Below are positions 18,098 to 26,127 of a DNA stretch of 64,000 bases, one piece after another; position 1 is the stretch's first letter; each line of letters opens with the position of its first letter. The stretch is taken from NCBI GenBank assembly GCA_017436035.1, contig JAFSDV010000008.1:1-64000 (forward strand). Direction: 5' to 3'. Under the pieces are notes generated by a model that was not told where the DNA came from, did no database searches, and saw only the letters and a program-made list of their open reading frames with translations. The DNA comes from Oscillospiraceae bacterium (GTDB lineage: Bacteria; Bacillota; Clostridia; Oscillospirales; Oscillospiraceae). Made by a program: the position numbers and the translations under genes.

Positions 18098-18110
18098 CTT
18101 ATAGCATAAT

Positions 18111-18148
18111 AAAACACTGGCAGACACCTGCGTGTCTGCCAGTGTTTT
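18111..18148. terminator. Bidirectional terminator between purL and ackA
   Basis: A 17-bp perfect stem, AAAACACTGGCAGACAC and its complement, surrounds the loop CTGC. The outer A4/T4 arms provide a T-tract for each strand. It separates the convergent purine operon and the znu-trmO-ackA unit. Confidence 0.92.
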
Positions 18149-18161
18149 ATATAAAATATCT

Positions 18162-19352
18162 TTATTGCTGCTCCAGCAGGGCTTTTGCCTTTCTGGCTAC
18201 GATGATTTCTTCGTTGGTGTCCACCACAAAAATACGTACACGGCTGTCGCCGGCAGAGATATCGTCACCGCCTTTTGCGTTGCGGTTCTTGTTTGTGTCC
18301 AGCTTTACACCAAGACACTCCAGACCCTCCAAAGACTGGGCGCGGACAGGTGCACTGTTTCTTCCAATTCCACCGCCAAAGACGATGGCGTCGACACCGC
18401 CCATAGCGGCAGTATATGCACCGATATACTTCTTGATGCCGTAGGAATAAGCTTTGACTGCATTTTGACAATCAGTATTGCCAGCGTCTGCCGCTTTCTG
18501 AATGTCCCGAAGATCATTGGATACAAATCCGGACATACCATATAGTCCGCTTTTTGTTTGCAGCATCGTTTTTACTTCCTGAAGCTCCATGCCACATTCT
18601 TCCACCAAGTGGAAGATAATATAAGGGTCCATATCACCAATGCGGTTGTTTTGCAGTACACCGCACTGCAGACCCATACCCATGGTGGTATCGATGCTGA
18701 TACCGTTTTTTACTGCGCAAAGGCTGCCGCTGCCGCCAAGGTGGCAGCAGACCAGCTTCAGGTCCTGACGTCCCATTTTTTGCGCAGTCCAAGTGGACAG
18801 GTATTCCAGTGAGGCACCGTGAAAACCGTAGCGGCGAATAGCGTGCTGCTTGCTCAGCTCCAGCGGAATCGGGTATAGATAGGCCTCCGGGGGCATCTGA
18901 GCGTGGAATGCAGTTTCAAACGAGCCAATCAAAGGTGTGTTGGGCATCAATTCCGCAAATTGCCGGATCGCCGCAATATAAGGGGGATTATGGGCCGGTG
19001 CTACGGAATTAAAATCTGCCATAGCCTGCAAAACATCTTCTGTAAGATACTGAACACCGGTCACGCCCTTGGCGTGGACAACCTTAAAGCCAACACAGGA
19101 GATCTCCTCCATAGAAGAAATGCAGCCGTTGAGCAGATGGTTGAGCATTGCCGAAATGGCTTCACCGTGGGTAGGAAAGCTGTCGTCAAAGCGTACAGAT
19201 TCACCGGTTTTGTTGTTCTTATGGTAGAAAACACTCTTGGAAGCACCTACACGCTCTGCGCCGCCGGAGGCGAGAACCGTTTCGAATTCATCCATTTTGA
19301 AAAGCTGATATTTTAAGGAAGTGCTGCCAACATTGCAGATCAGAATATTCAT
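18162..19352 (-). CDS. ackA: Divergent acetate kinase family protein
   Basis: Acetate kinase interconverts acetyl phosphate plus ADP with acetate plus ATP. The 396-residue length and fold signatures fit: CNVGSTSLKYQ at the start, AHNPP, YGFHGAS with His178, DTTMGMG, NNRIGDMDP with Arg237, FGGGIGRNS and TNEEIIVAR with the conserved Glu. Two key positions differ from the usual enzyme: the Arg of GHRVVHGGE is Lys90 in FKVVHAKG, and the Asp of VFDTAFH is Glu146 in SFETAFH. Both matter for catalysis in the Methanosarcina enzyme. It may be a weak or altered-specificity short-chain acyl kinase. No pta is nearby. CAAGGAGC supplies the ribosome binding site. Confidence 0.85.
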   Translation of the reverse strand: MNILICNVGSTSLKYQLFKMDEFETVLASGGAERVGASKSVFYHKNNKTGESVRFDDSFPTHGEAISAMLNHLLNGCISSMEEISCVGFKVVHAKGVTGVQYLTEDVLQAMADFNSVAPAHNPPYIAAIRQFAELMPNTPLIGSFETAFHAQMPPEAYLYPIPLELSKQHAIRRYGFHGASLEYLSTWTAQKMGRQDLKLVCCHLGGSGSLCAVKNGISIDTTMGMGLQCGVLQNNRIGDMDPYIIFHLVEECGMELQEVKTMLQTKSGLYGMSGFVSNDLRDIQKAADAGNTDCQNAVKAYSYGIKKYIGAYTAAMGGVDAIVFGGGIGRNSAPVRAQSLEGLECLGVKLDTNKNRNAKGGDDISAGDSRVRIFVVDTNEEIIVARKAKALLEQQ

Positions 19353-19370
19353 ATAAAGCTCCTTGTTTGA

Positions 19371-20057
19371 TTATAGTTGCTTCAGTTCCTTCACATGAAG
19401 CAGTTGTTCATCCACTGTAAAACGGATATCAAACCCTGCAAAGGGCAAACCGTACACCCGATTTGGGTCACGCTGATAGGAAGGACGGGGATCGTGGGAT
19501 AAAACCTCTATGGCGGCTTGACGCTTGCCTTCCGGAAGCTGTTCCAGCAGCGAAGCGGGGAAATCCACCTCCAGCAAAAAGGAATCTGCAGTGTCTGTAA
19601 ACCCGCCTGCAGCGTCCGGATGGCAGTCACTGTATGAGATGTAGGGCTTGATATCGAAAATAGGTGTACCGTCCATCAGATCCGCACCGGCAACATGAAG
19701 CACTGTTCCTTGGTCGGCGGTTTGCTCTGTGCCTATCAGTTGGACGCAGGACAGACCTAAGGAATTGGGACGGAATGGTGAACGGGTAGCAAAAACGCCC
19801 ATTCGGGTGTTGCCGCCTAAGCGAGGTGGTCGTACAGTTGGCGACCATTCTTTCCGAATAGATGCTGAAAATTGCCAAACGATCCACAGATGGGAATAGC
19901 CTTCTATACCACGCAGAGCGTCCGGATTTCGGTATGCCGGCTCAAAAACAATGGTCGAACGCAGACTGTTCACCAGTCCGCTTTGTCTGGGGATACCGAA
20001 TTTTGTAGGAAAATCACTTTTGATTCGAGCGATCACATCGATGTTTATTTTGTCCAT
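19371..20057 (-). CDS. trmO: tRNA (N6-threonylcarbamoyl-A37) N6-methyltransferase TrmO
   Basis: TrmO uses SAM to methylate t6A37 in certain tRNAs. The 228-residue protein has the hallmark segments IARIKSDFPTKFGIPRQSG at the start, GYSHLWIVWQF, GVFATRSPFRPNSLGLS and DIKPYISYSD, all typical of the TrmO/YaeB family. The frame extends 13 codons further, but the ATG at 20057 fits the family start and lies five bases from the permease stop, suggesting coupled translation. It is downstream of the zinc transporter and upstream of ackA, an odd operon company for a tRNA enzyme. Confidence 0.92.
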   Translation of the reverse strand: MDKINIDVIARIKSDFPTKFGIPRQSGLVNSLRSTIVFEPAYRNPDALRGIEGYSHLWIVWQFSASIRKEWSPTVRPPRLGGNTRMGVFATRSPFRPNSLGLSCVQLIGTEQTADQGTVLHVAGADLMDGTPIFDIKPYISYSDCHPDAAGGFTDTADSFLLEVDFPASLLEQLPEGKRQAAIEVLSHDPRPSYQRDPNRVYGLPFAGFDIRFTVDEQLLHVKELKQL

Positions 20058-20061
20058 GTTA

Positions 20062-20898
20062 TCACCGGTGCTTTCTTGTGGAGAAGGAAACAGCAAATAT
20101 CAGCGCTAAAACCAAAGAGATAGCTGCGCCTGCCGAGGTTCCTAAATAATAGGAAACAGAAAGACCGGCGACTCCGGCAAGCAAAGCAAACAGAACGGAA
20201 AAAAGACTGTATTGACGCAGATTTTTCGATACATTTCTGGAGGATGCACCGGGGAGCACCAACAGTGAATTTAAGATCAGCAGACCGATCCAGGAGATAG
20301 CCAGGGTAACGATCACCGCAATGGCGACTGTAAATACAGTCTGCGTCAGACCGGCGGAGATCCCCCGGGAGGACGCCAGCTGCGGATGGATGGAGGTAAG
20401 GGTCAGGCGGTTGGAATAACATATCCAAAAGACGGTTACAAAGACCAAAACCAACCCGAGAAGACCAATCTCGGTAGGTGTGACAGAAAGGATATCTCCG
20501 ATCAGGTATTTATTATACTTTGTGAAGCTGCCACCGCCCAGGGTGGCAATAAAAATGCCCAGTGCAACCGCTGTGCTGGAAAAAACACCGATCAGGGTGT
20601 CAGCTGCCTGATTGCTCCTGCTGCGTACATAGGAAAACAGCAGGGAAAACAGTACAGAAAACAGAACTGCCGCCCAAGTAGGCGCGGCGATCCCGCATAT
20701 ACAGCCAATAGCAATGCCGGTAAAAGCGGAATGACCTAAAGCATCTGAAAAAAAGCTCATTTTGCCTGTGACGATCATGGTAGAGGTCAAACCAAACAAA
20801 GGCGCCATCAGCAAAACTGCAAGGAACGCGTTTTTCATGAAATCCCATTGAAGCATTTCAATGGGAAGCAGATTGCAAATTGCATACCATAGTTCCAT
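20062..20898 (-). CDS. znuB: Metal (probably zinc) ABC transporter permease
   Basis: A 278-residue integral membrane protein of the ABC-3 family, the membrane channel of zinc or manganese importers. It is made of repeated hydrophobic segments; GLTSTMIVTGKMSFFSDALGH near residue 40 and the SRGISAG segment near residue 180 fit the family. Its start shares one base with the ATPase stop (TAATG). Together with the ATPase and the histidine-rich binding protein it forms a complete import system. Confidence 0.93.
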   Translation of the reverse strand: MELWYAICNLLPIEMLQWDFMKNAFLAVLLMAPLFGLTSTMIVTGKMSFFSDALGHSAFTGIAIGCICGIAAPTWAAVLFSVLFSLLFSYVRSRSNQAADTLIGVFSSTAVALGIFIATLGGGSFTKYNKYLIGDILSVTPTEIGLLGLVLVFVTVFWICYSNRLTLTSIHPQLASSRGISAGLTQTVFTVAIAVIVTLAISWIGLLILNSLLVLPGASSRNVSKNLRQYSLFSVLFALLAGVAGLSVSYYLGTSAGAAISLVLALIFAVSFSTRKHR

Positions 20899-21650
20899 TA
20901 CAGGATGCCTCCTTTCCGATTGAACACCGTCCGGAACGCCTCTGAGCCAAGGACCTCCACAGGTGTCCCTTGAGTGATCAGACCCCGGTCAATCAGCGCC
21001 ACCTGATCTGCATACCGGGGAAGGATTCCGAAGTCATGGGTGGTCATTAAAATAGAAAGGTCATAACTGTGACGGATTTCATCCAGCATATCCATAAGGG
21101 TCTCAATGCCTTCAACATCTACGCCGGACAACGGTTCGTCCAGTATTAAGATGTTTGGGATCGGTTCCAGGGCTAAAGCCAGTAAAACCCGCTGCAATTC
21201 ACCGCCGGAAAGGGTGCCGACGCGCTTGTCGATCAGATCCTCGCCGTGAACACGTTCAAGGCATACCAAGACTTTTTGCCGCATGGTTTTGGAAACGCCG
21301 AGAAAAGCGGGGCGTTTGCTCATACAGCAGGCAAATAAGTCTGCTACGGTTACCGGATCGCCAGGATCAAAAGCAGGACTTTGGGGAACATAACCGATCT
21401 TTGCTTTTCTTGCCCGCTGCCCGGGGACGGAAAAGGAAATGATGCCATCGTACTCCTGCTGGCCGAGAATTGCTTTCAGTAAGGTACTTTTTCCCGCACC
21501 ATTTGGGCCGATCAGCGCAACAAGTTCACCGCAATGCATATGAAGGTCAATATCTTTTAAGATGGTATCACTGCCGATTGCAACAGACAAATTTTGAATG
21601 CGCAGACAGCAGGAATGTCCGCAGCTGCCGCCGTGAGAACCAAAATTCAT
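20898..21650 (-). CDS. znuC: Zinc-type ABC transporter ATPase with Cys/His-rich N-terminus
   Basis: The 250-residue ATPase powers metal import. Walker A is GPNGAGKST at residues 48-56, the signature is LSGGELQR near 147, and Walker B is ILILDEPLSGVD near 170. Before the ABC domain lies a short extension with His6, Cys10, His12, Cys14 and Cys15 (SHGGSCGHSCC), rich in metal ligands and not part of the standard ATPase fold. It overlaps the binding protein gene by four bases (ATGA) and the permease gene by one. Confidence 0.93.
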   Translation of the reverse strand: MNFGSHGGSCGHSCCLRIQNLSVAIGSDTILKDIDLHMHCGELVALIGPNGAGKSTLLKAILGQQEYDGIISFSVPGQRARKAKIGYVPQSPAFDPGDPVTVADLFACCMSKRPAFLGVSKTMRQKVLVCLERVHGEDLIDKRVGTLSGGELQRVLLALALEPIPNILILDEPLSGVDVEGIETLMDMLDEIRHSYDLSILMTTHDFGILPRYADQVALIDRGLITQGTPVEVLGSEAFRTVFNRKGGIL

Positions 21651-22516
21651 CCTAGTGCCTCCTTTACGGTGTTGATGTTATGGTACATCATTTCAAAATA
21701 TCCACGGTCAGACAGCCCCATATCTAAAGAGAAAATGGCTGTACCGGTTTCGGTTGAAATGATTTTTGCCGCTGAATCACTGCCACTTGCCTCTATGAAA
21801 ATGGCGGGAAGCCGGTGGTCGCGAATACAGCCAATCAGCTCTTTGAGCTCTGCGGCAGAAGCTTCGCTGCCGGATTCCTCCTCCACAGAATGAAGAATGT
21901 TCAGCCCGAAGGATTCAGCAAAATAGGAAAAGCCGTCGTGAAAAGTGATCATATCCCGGCAGGAGAGGGATGAAAGTGTTTCCTTTCCATAACATTCCAA
22001 GGTGTCCAGACGGGAAAGCAGTGAAGTCTGATTTTCAGAAAAGATGTGCGCAAACTGCGGATAGCACTCTGTCAGTCCGGCACAGATATTTTGCACCATA
22101 ATCCGGGCGTTCTCAGCAGAGAGCCAAATGTGGGCATCTTGTTCGTGTTTGTGGTTGCTGTGATCGTGGGAATGTCCTGCAGTATGCAGATGAACACCTG
22201 CAGAGGCATCAATTAAACAGTTGGAATCGGAAAGGGCATCGGCTAGAAAATCTTCAAGACCTGCACCGGACATGACAACAATATCCGCCTTTTCCAGCAT
22301 GCGCATCTGACGAACCTGCAGAGTATACTCGTGCAGGCAGGAAACCTGTTCTGTGATCAGACGACCGACCGTAATGCCGGTTCCGCTGCAAAGGGCGGAG
22401 GTAAAATCGTAAACCGGCAGGGTGGTGGCGGCGATTTCGTATTCAGTTGTGCTGCCGCAGCCTGCAAGACTGCCCAGCAGAAGAACTGCAATCAGCAGAA
22501 ATATCAATCGTTTCAT
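21647..22516 (-). CDS. znuA: Zinc-binding lipoprotein of ABC transporter (ZnuA/AdcA-like)
   Basis: An extracytoplasmic solute-binding protein of the cluster 9 family. The N-terminus is a lipoprotein signal peptide with lipobox LAGC (Cys20). Histidine clusters typical of zinc binding are seen: HEYTLQ near residue 65, the flexible loop HTAGHSHDHSNHKHEQDAH near 110-130, HIWLS, and TFHDGF near 190. The loop favours zinc over manganese. The start at 22516 is preferred to the in-frame ATG at 22525, because GATGAGG lies just before the former. First gene of znuA-znuC-znuB-trmO-ackA. Confidence 0.92.
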   Translation of the reverse strand: MKRLIFLLIAVLLLGSLAGCGSTTEYEIAATTLPVYDFTSALCSGTGITVGRLITEQVSCLHEYTLQVRQMRMLEKADIVVMSGAGLEDFLADALSDSNCLIDASAGVHLHTAGHSHDHSNHKHEQDAHIWLSAENARIMVQNICAGLTECYPQFAHIFSENQTSLLSRLDTLECYGKETLSSLSCRDMITFHDGFSYFAESFGLNILHSVEEESGSEASAAELKELIGCIRDHRLPAIFIEASGSDSAAKIISTETGTAIFSLDMGLSDRGYFEMMYHNINTVKEALG

Positions 22517-22530
22517 AAGCCTCATCCAAA

Positions 22531-22552
22531 GTAAGATTCTTACTATAAGAAT
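22531..22552. promoter_or_regulatory. Nested palindromes upstream of znuA, candidate metal-repressor operator
   Basis: Two overlapping inverted repeats occur just upstream of znuA: GTAAG-ATT-CTTAC (22531-22543) and ATTCTTA-CTA-TAAGAAT (22536-22552). On the minus strand TTGACA lies at 22566-22561, so the palindromes cover the expected -10 and start region. A zinc-responsive repressor site is the natural reading, but the sequence is not a match to a site I can name. The -10 itself is poorly defined. Confidence 0.5.
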
Positions 22553-22589
22553 ATCACATTTGTCAAGAAAACGCTATCATTTGACACAG

Positions 22590-22618
22590 AAAAAAAGGAG
22601 ACTGCTTTTGCAGTCTCC
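22590..22618 (-). terminator. Terminator of the 76-residue protein gene
   Basis: On the minus strand GGAGACTGC-AAAA-GCAGTCTCC is followed by TTTTTTT. A 9-bp perfect stem with a T-tract right behind the stop codon at 22624. Confidence 0.93.
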
Positions 22619-22623
22619 AATGA

Positions 22624-22854
22624 TTAATGGGTCTCCATCCAGTCGCTGACCTTTGCCTTGGCAAGACGTACAATATCCTCGGTAGGATAGGGGGATTCCT
22701 CGCCGCCGCATACGTACAGGAAATACAGACCGCCGGGAGTTTGGAACAAAGTCTCTTCATAGCCGGCGGGATCGCCAAAATGGCTGAAGGTATACTTCTT
22801 GACCAGTGTAGCAGTCTCAGTATCATATTCTTTCTTGCAGATGATCTTCTTCAC
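22624..22854 (-). CDS. Small conserved protein of unknown function (76 residues)
   Basis: The product, starting MKKIICKKEYDTETATLV, belongs to a widespread Firmicutes group of small proteins beginning MKKIxxxKxYDTxTA with a middle YEETLFxTPGGLYFLY and an acidic, Tyr-rich body; I know no function. The start is GTG at 22854 with a strong AAAGGAGG eight bases before it. It has its own promoter (22891-22918) and terminator, so it is a single-gene unit. No signal peptide or membrane segment is present. Confidence 0.85.
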   Translation of the reverse strand: MKKIICKKEYDTETATLVKKYTFSHFGDPAGYEETLFQTPGGLYFLYVCGGEESPYPTEDIVRLAKAKVSDWMETH

Positions 22855-22890
22855 AGAACGAACCTCCTTTCGGTTCTTGTTTACTTAATA

Positions 22891-22918
22891 ATTATACTAG
22901 TTTATTTTATAAATGCAA
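22891..22918 (-). promoter_or_regulatory. Promoter of the 76-residue protein gene
   Basis: On the minus strand TTGCAT (22918-22913), 16 bases, then TATAAT (22896-22891). An exact -10 and an acceptable -35 in an AT-rich stretch, about 37 bases upstream of the GTG start. Confidence 0.7.
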
Positions 22919-23072
22919 GTGAAATTTCTGTAAATTGAAACTATTTTAAACTTTTTGGTAATTGAATGTAGGATTTTGTGCTGCAAGGGGTAACTGATGT
23001 GCAAATTATACAACTGTTTTCATCTGGACGTTGGACGGGCAGTGTGGTATGATAAGCAAAAGGGGCGATTTA

Positions 23073-23711
23073 ATGAAAGATATTCCTGTTTTTTCCACAG
23101 AAAACGGCGTTGCCAGTCTGGTTTTGAAGCAAATTCCTTATACCGGAGCAGCATATATTTTAATTCAGGATACACTGGAGGCAGACAAATTACTGGATGA
23201 GTGCATAAGTTTTTGCCGTATGGCAGGCGCAGAATCGGTTTTTGCTGCCAATCATCCTTGCTTGCAGGAGTATCCGTTTCACACTGCTCTTTGGAAAATG
23301 TCAAGACCTCGGGACGGATTGAAGGATACGGATGCGGCACTGTTTCCGGTTACGGAGCAGACAGCAGATAAGTGGCGGGAGCTGTATAACCGGCGAATGG
23401 CAGAAATTCCGAATTTTTCCTATATGTCTGAGTCGGACTGTAAAGAGCTGCTTAAAAAGGGAAACGGCTACTTTGTGCACAGACAAGGCGTGCTTCTGGG
23501 GATTGGAATCGCAGCAGGCGACAGAATCGATGCAGTAGTTTCTGTTTGTTCAGGCGCAGGAGAAACGGTTGTTCTGGCGTTAAATCAAGCCCTCAGTGGA
23601 GATACGGTCACACTGGAGGTTGCATCGGTCAATGAGCGGGCTGTAAGACTTTATAAGCGTATGGGCTTTATAACTGTGCAGGAATTGAGTAGATGGCATC
23701 AGGTTTTTTAA
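23073..23711 (+). CDS. GNAT family N-acetyltransferase
   Basis: A 212-residue protein whose C-terminal part is GNAT-like: LEVASVNERAVRLYKRMGF near residue 185 is the classic motif B region. The acetyl-CoA loop (R/Q-x-x-G-x-G/A) is not recognisable, and the N-terminal half carries no motif I can place. The substrate cannot be named. The frame is open from 23031, but ATG 23073 has AAAGGGG before it. Monocistronic, with TGGTATGAT at 23045-23053 as a possible extended -10. Confidence 0.75.
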   Translation: MKDIPVFSTENGVASLVLKQIPYTGAAYILIQDTLEADKLLDECISFCRMAGAESVFAANHPCLQEYPFHTALWKMSRPRDGLKDTDAALFPVTEQTADKWRELYNRRMAEIPNFSYMSESDCKELLKKGNGYFVHRQGVLLGIGIAAGDRIDAVVSVCSGAGETVVLALNQALSGDTVTLEVASVNERAVRLYKRMGFITVQELSRWHQVF

Positions 23712-23739
23712 GCTTTTCTGAAGTGTAATGTAAAAATAC

Positions 23740-23768
23740 TTGACAAGCCCGGCGTGCTATGCTATAAT
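23740..23768 (+). promoter_or_regulatory. Consensus sigma-A promoter of the ylxM-ffh-rpsP operon
   Basis: TTGACA (23740-23745), 17 bases, TATAAT (23763-23768): both hexamers match consensus. It lies 40 bases before ylxM and fits strong expression of SRP and ribosomal genes. Confidence 0.93.
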
Positions 23769-23808
23769 GCTTCAGGTATCAAGTGAAGAACCTTGACAGG
23801 AGGCACTG

Positions 23809-24153
23809 ATGGACGCGATAGAGATTGTTCTGCTGTACGATTATTACGGTGATCTGCTTACAGAGCGGCAGAAGGAGTGCTTTGAAATGCGCTACTATCA
23901 GGATCTGTCCCTTGGTGAGATCGGCGAGGAGCTGGGGATCAGTCGGCAGGGCGTCCATGATAACCTGAGCCGTACTGAGGCTATGCTTCGGAATATGGAA
24001 GCAAAAACCGGCTGCGTGCGCCGTGATCGTGCCTGCCGCAAGGCTGCAAAAGAAATATTGGACGCAGCACAGCTGCTTAGTCAAAATAAAGATCAGCAAG
24101 TTTCTGTCCTGGCCGGAAGAATCCTTTCCGTGGTGCAGGATTTGGGAGTGTAA
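23809..24153 (+). CDS. ylxM: YlxM-type helix-turn-helix protein
   Basis: A 114-residue UPF0122 protein. LTERQKECFEMRYYQDLSLG near residue 18 followed by EIGEELGISRQGVHDNLSRT (about 40-59) is a sigma-70 region 4-like helix-turn-helix, typical for YlxM. In Firmicutes YlxM is encoded next to ffh and has been linked to the signal recognition particle, and here it precedes ffh by two bases. The start follows GACAGGAGG. Confidence 0.92.
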   Translation: MDAIEIVLLYDYYGDLLTERQKECFEMRYYQDLSLGEIGEELGISRQGVHDNLSRTEAMLRNMEAKTGCVRRDRACRKAAKEILDAAQLLSQNKDQQVSVLAGRILSVVQDLGV

Positions 24154-24155
24154 AT

Positions 24156-25505
24156 ATGGCATTTGAAGGATTGACCGAGAAAATTTCCGCCACCTTCAAA
24201 AAGCTTAGGGGCAAAGGCCGCCTGAAGGAATCCGATGTAAAAGAGGCTATGCGGGAGATTCGCATGGCACTTTTGGAGGCGGATGTAAGCTATAAAGTTG
24301 TAAAGGATTTTACAAAATCTGTTACAGAGCGGTGCGTAGGTTCGGATGTGCTTGAAGCATTAAGCCCTGCGCAGATGATCGTAAAGATTGTCAATGAGGA
24401 GCTTACTGCGCTTATGGGCAGTGAAGCAAAGCATATCACAATCAACCCTAACGGACCGACTGTTGTGATGCTTGTGGGCCTGCAGGGTGCAGGCAAGACC
24501 ACAAACGGCTCCAAGCTGGCGGGACTGATGAAGCGTCAGGGAAAGAATCCGCTGCTGGTTGCCTGTGATATTTACCGTCCTGCGGCTATTACCCAGCTGA
24601 AGGTCTGCGGAGAGAAGCTGGGAATACCGGTTTTTGAAAAAGGACAGACAGATCCGGTGCTGATTGCCAAGGAAGCTGTTCAATATGCCCGTCAGCACGG
24701 CTATAATATGGTATTTTTGGATACTGCCGGCCGTTTGCACGTGGATGAAGCACTGATGTCAGAGCTGAAAAATATGAAAGCAGCTGTTGAACCCGATGAG
24801 ATCATGCTGGTGGTCGATGCTATGACCGGTCAGGATGCGGTAAACGCCGCCCAGAGCTTCCACGAATGGCTGGATATCGACTCTGTGATGCTTAGCAAAC
24901 TGGATGGCGATGCAAGGGGCGGTGCGGCGCTGTCTGTTCGGGCGATCACCGGAAAACCTATCAAATTTGCGGGTATGGGTGAAAAGCTGGAGGATATTGA
25001 AGCGTTTCATCCGGACCGGATGGCATCCCGGATCTTGGGAATGGGTGATGTGCTGAGTCTGATCGAAAAGGCGGAAAAGGCGTTTGATGCTAAAAAGGCC
25101 GCTCAGCTGGAGGAACGACTGAAATCCAATAAATTTACACTGCAGGATTTCTACGATCAAATGGTCCAGCTTAAATCCATGGGTTCCATGCAGGACATCC
25201 TTGCGCAGATGCCCGGTGGGGCAGCAATGAAAAATGTTCAGCTGGACGAAAAGGCAATGCGCCGCACAGAATCCATCATTCTGTCTATGACACCTAAGGA
25301 GCGGGAGAATCCTAACATCATCGGAGCAAGCCGCAAAAAACGTATTGCTGCCGGTGCGGGTGTAAAGGTTGAGGATGTGAACCGACTGTTGAAATCCTTT
25401 GATCAGATGAAATGCATGATCAAACAGTTCTCCGGTCCCGGTGCGGGAAAGATGATGAAGCGCATGAAGGGCTTTGGCGGTTTCGGTGGTTTTCCGGGCT
25501 TTTGA
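24156..25505 (+). CDS. ffh: Signal recognition particle GTPase Ffh
   Basis: Ffh binds signal peptides and SRP RNA and delivers ribosomes to FtsY at the membrane. The 449-residue protein has the N domain, the G domain with GLQGAGKTT near residue 108, DTAGR near 188 and TKLDG-like SKLDGDARGG near 247, and a methionine-rich M domain from about 300 with the SRP RNA-binding MTPKERENP and RRKRIAAGAG-like RKKRIAAGAG segments. The end FGGFGGFPGF is a common tail. The SRP RNA gene is not in the window. Confidence 0.97.
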   Translation: MAFEGLTEKISATFKKLRGKGRLKESDVKEAMREIRMALLEADVSYKVVKDFTKSVTERCVGSDVLEALSPAQMIVKIVNEELTALMGSEAKHITINPNGPTVVMLVGLQGAGKTTNGSKLAGLMKRQGKNPLLVACDIYRPAAITQLKVCGEKLGIPVFEKGQTDPVLIAKEAVQYARQHGYNMVFLDTAGRLHVDEALMSELKNMKAAVEPDEIMLVVDAMTGQDAVNAAQSFHEWLDIDSVMLSKLDGDARGGAALSVRAITGKPIKFAGMGEKLEDIEAFHPDRMASRILGMGDVLSLIEKAEKAFDAKKAAQLEERLKSNKFTLQDFYDQMVQLKSMGSMQDILAQMPGGAAMKNVQLDEKAMRRTESIILSMTPKERENPNIIGASRKKRIAAGAGVKVEDVNRLLKSFDQMKCMIKQFSGPGAGKMMKRMKGFGGFGGFPGF

Positions 25506-25581
25506 GCCTGCTTAAACAGTTCGCTGAAAGCAAATTGCTTTGCGATATAGAAAAATGAAATTTACTTGGAGGTGAAAACAC

Positions 25582-25821
25582 ATGGTTAAGATCAGATTGA
25601 GAAGAATGGGTGCCAAGAAGGCTCCTTACTATCGTATCGTTGTTGCTGATTCCCGCAGCCCCCGTGATGGCCGCTGCATCGAGGAGATCGGTACCTACAA
25701 CCCCCTGACTGAGCCCGCTACGATCACTGTTGACGCACAGAAGGCTCAGACCTGGATCAAGAACGGCGCACAGCCCACTGATACCGTTCGCGGCCTGCTG
25801 AAGAATGCTGGCGTGCTGTAA
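25582..25821 (+). CDS. rpsP: 30S ribosomal protein S16
   Basis: S16 is a small-subunit assembly protein. The 79-residue sequence starts [20 protein letters not shown], the invariant family start, and contains the [19 protein letters not shown] segment. It is read from a strong TTGGAGGTG site. The order ffh-rpsP-khpA-rimM-trmD is the usual Firmicutes one. Confidence 0.98.
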   Translation: MVKIRLRRMGAKKAPYYRIVVADSRSPRDGRCIEEIGTYNPLTEPATITVDAQKAQTWIKNGAQPTDTVRGLLKNAGVL

Positions 25822-25842
25822 TGACGCAAAGGAGTTGCACTG

Positions 25843-26073
25843 ATGAAAGAACTTTTGCTGTATATGGCAAAGAATCTGGTGGACGATCCTGAAGCAGTTA
25901 CAGTTACCGAGGTGTCTGAAGAGGACGGCAAGGTGCTGGAACTTCATGTTGCCCCCGGCGACATGGGCAAAGTTATCGGCCGCCAGGGCCGAATCGCGAA
26001 GGAGATTCGCACGATTGTGAAAACCGTTGCGCAACGCACCGGCGAAAAGATCACGGTCGAAATCGTGGACTAA
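25843..26073 (+). CDS. khpA: KH-domain RNA-binding protein KhpA
   Basis: A 76-residue single KH-domain protein (YlqC/KhpA). The RNA-binding loop is GKVIGRQGRIAKEIR near residue 45, with the GxxG tetrad GRQG. In related bacteria KhpA pairs with KhpB to bind many small RNAs and affects cell division. It sits between rpsP and rimM as in most Firmicutes. Confidence 0.94.
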   Translation: MKELLLYMAKNLVDDPEAVTVTEVSEEDGKVLELHVAPGDMGKVIGRQGRIAKEIRTIVKTVAQRTGEKITVEIVD

Positions 26074-26079
26074 TGGGTT

Positions 26080-26103
26080 ATGCGTGGCGATATCGTCACG
26101 CAT
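26080..26103 (+). other. Hairpin between khpA and rimM
   Basis: ATGCGTGGCGA (26080-26090) pairs with TATCGTCACGCAT (26091-26103), with one G-U pair, across nearly the whole sequence. No T-run. It overlaps the intergenic gap only and ends about 14 bases before the rimM ribosome binding site. Confidence 0.5.
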
Positions 26104-26127
26104 TTTCCGCATTTGCGAGGAGAAAGA

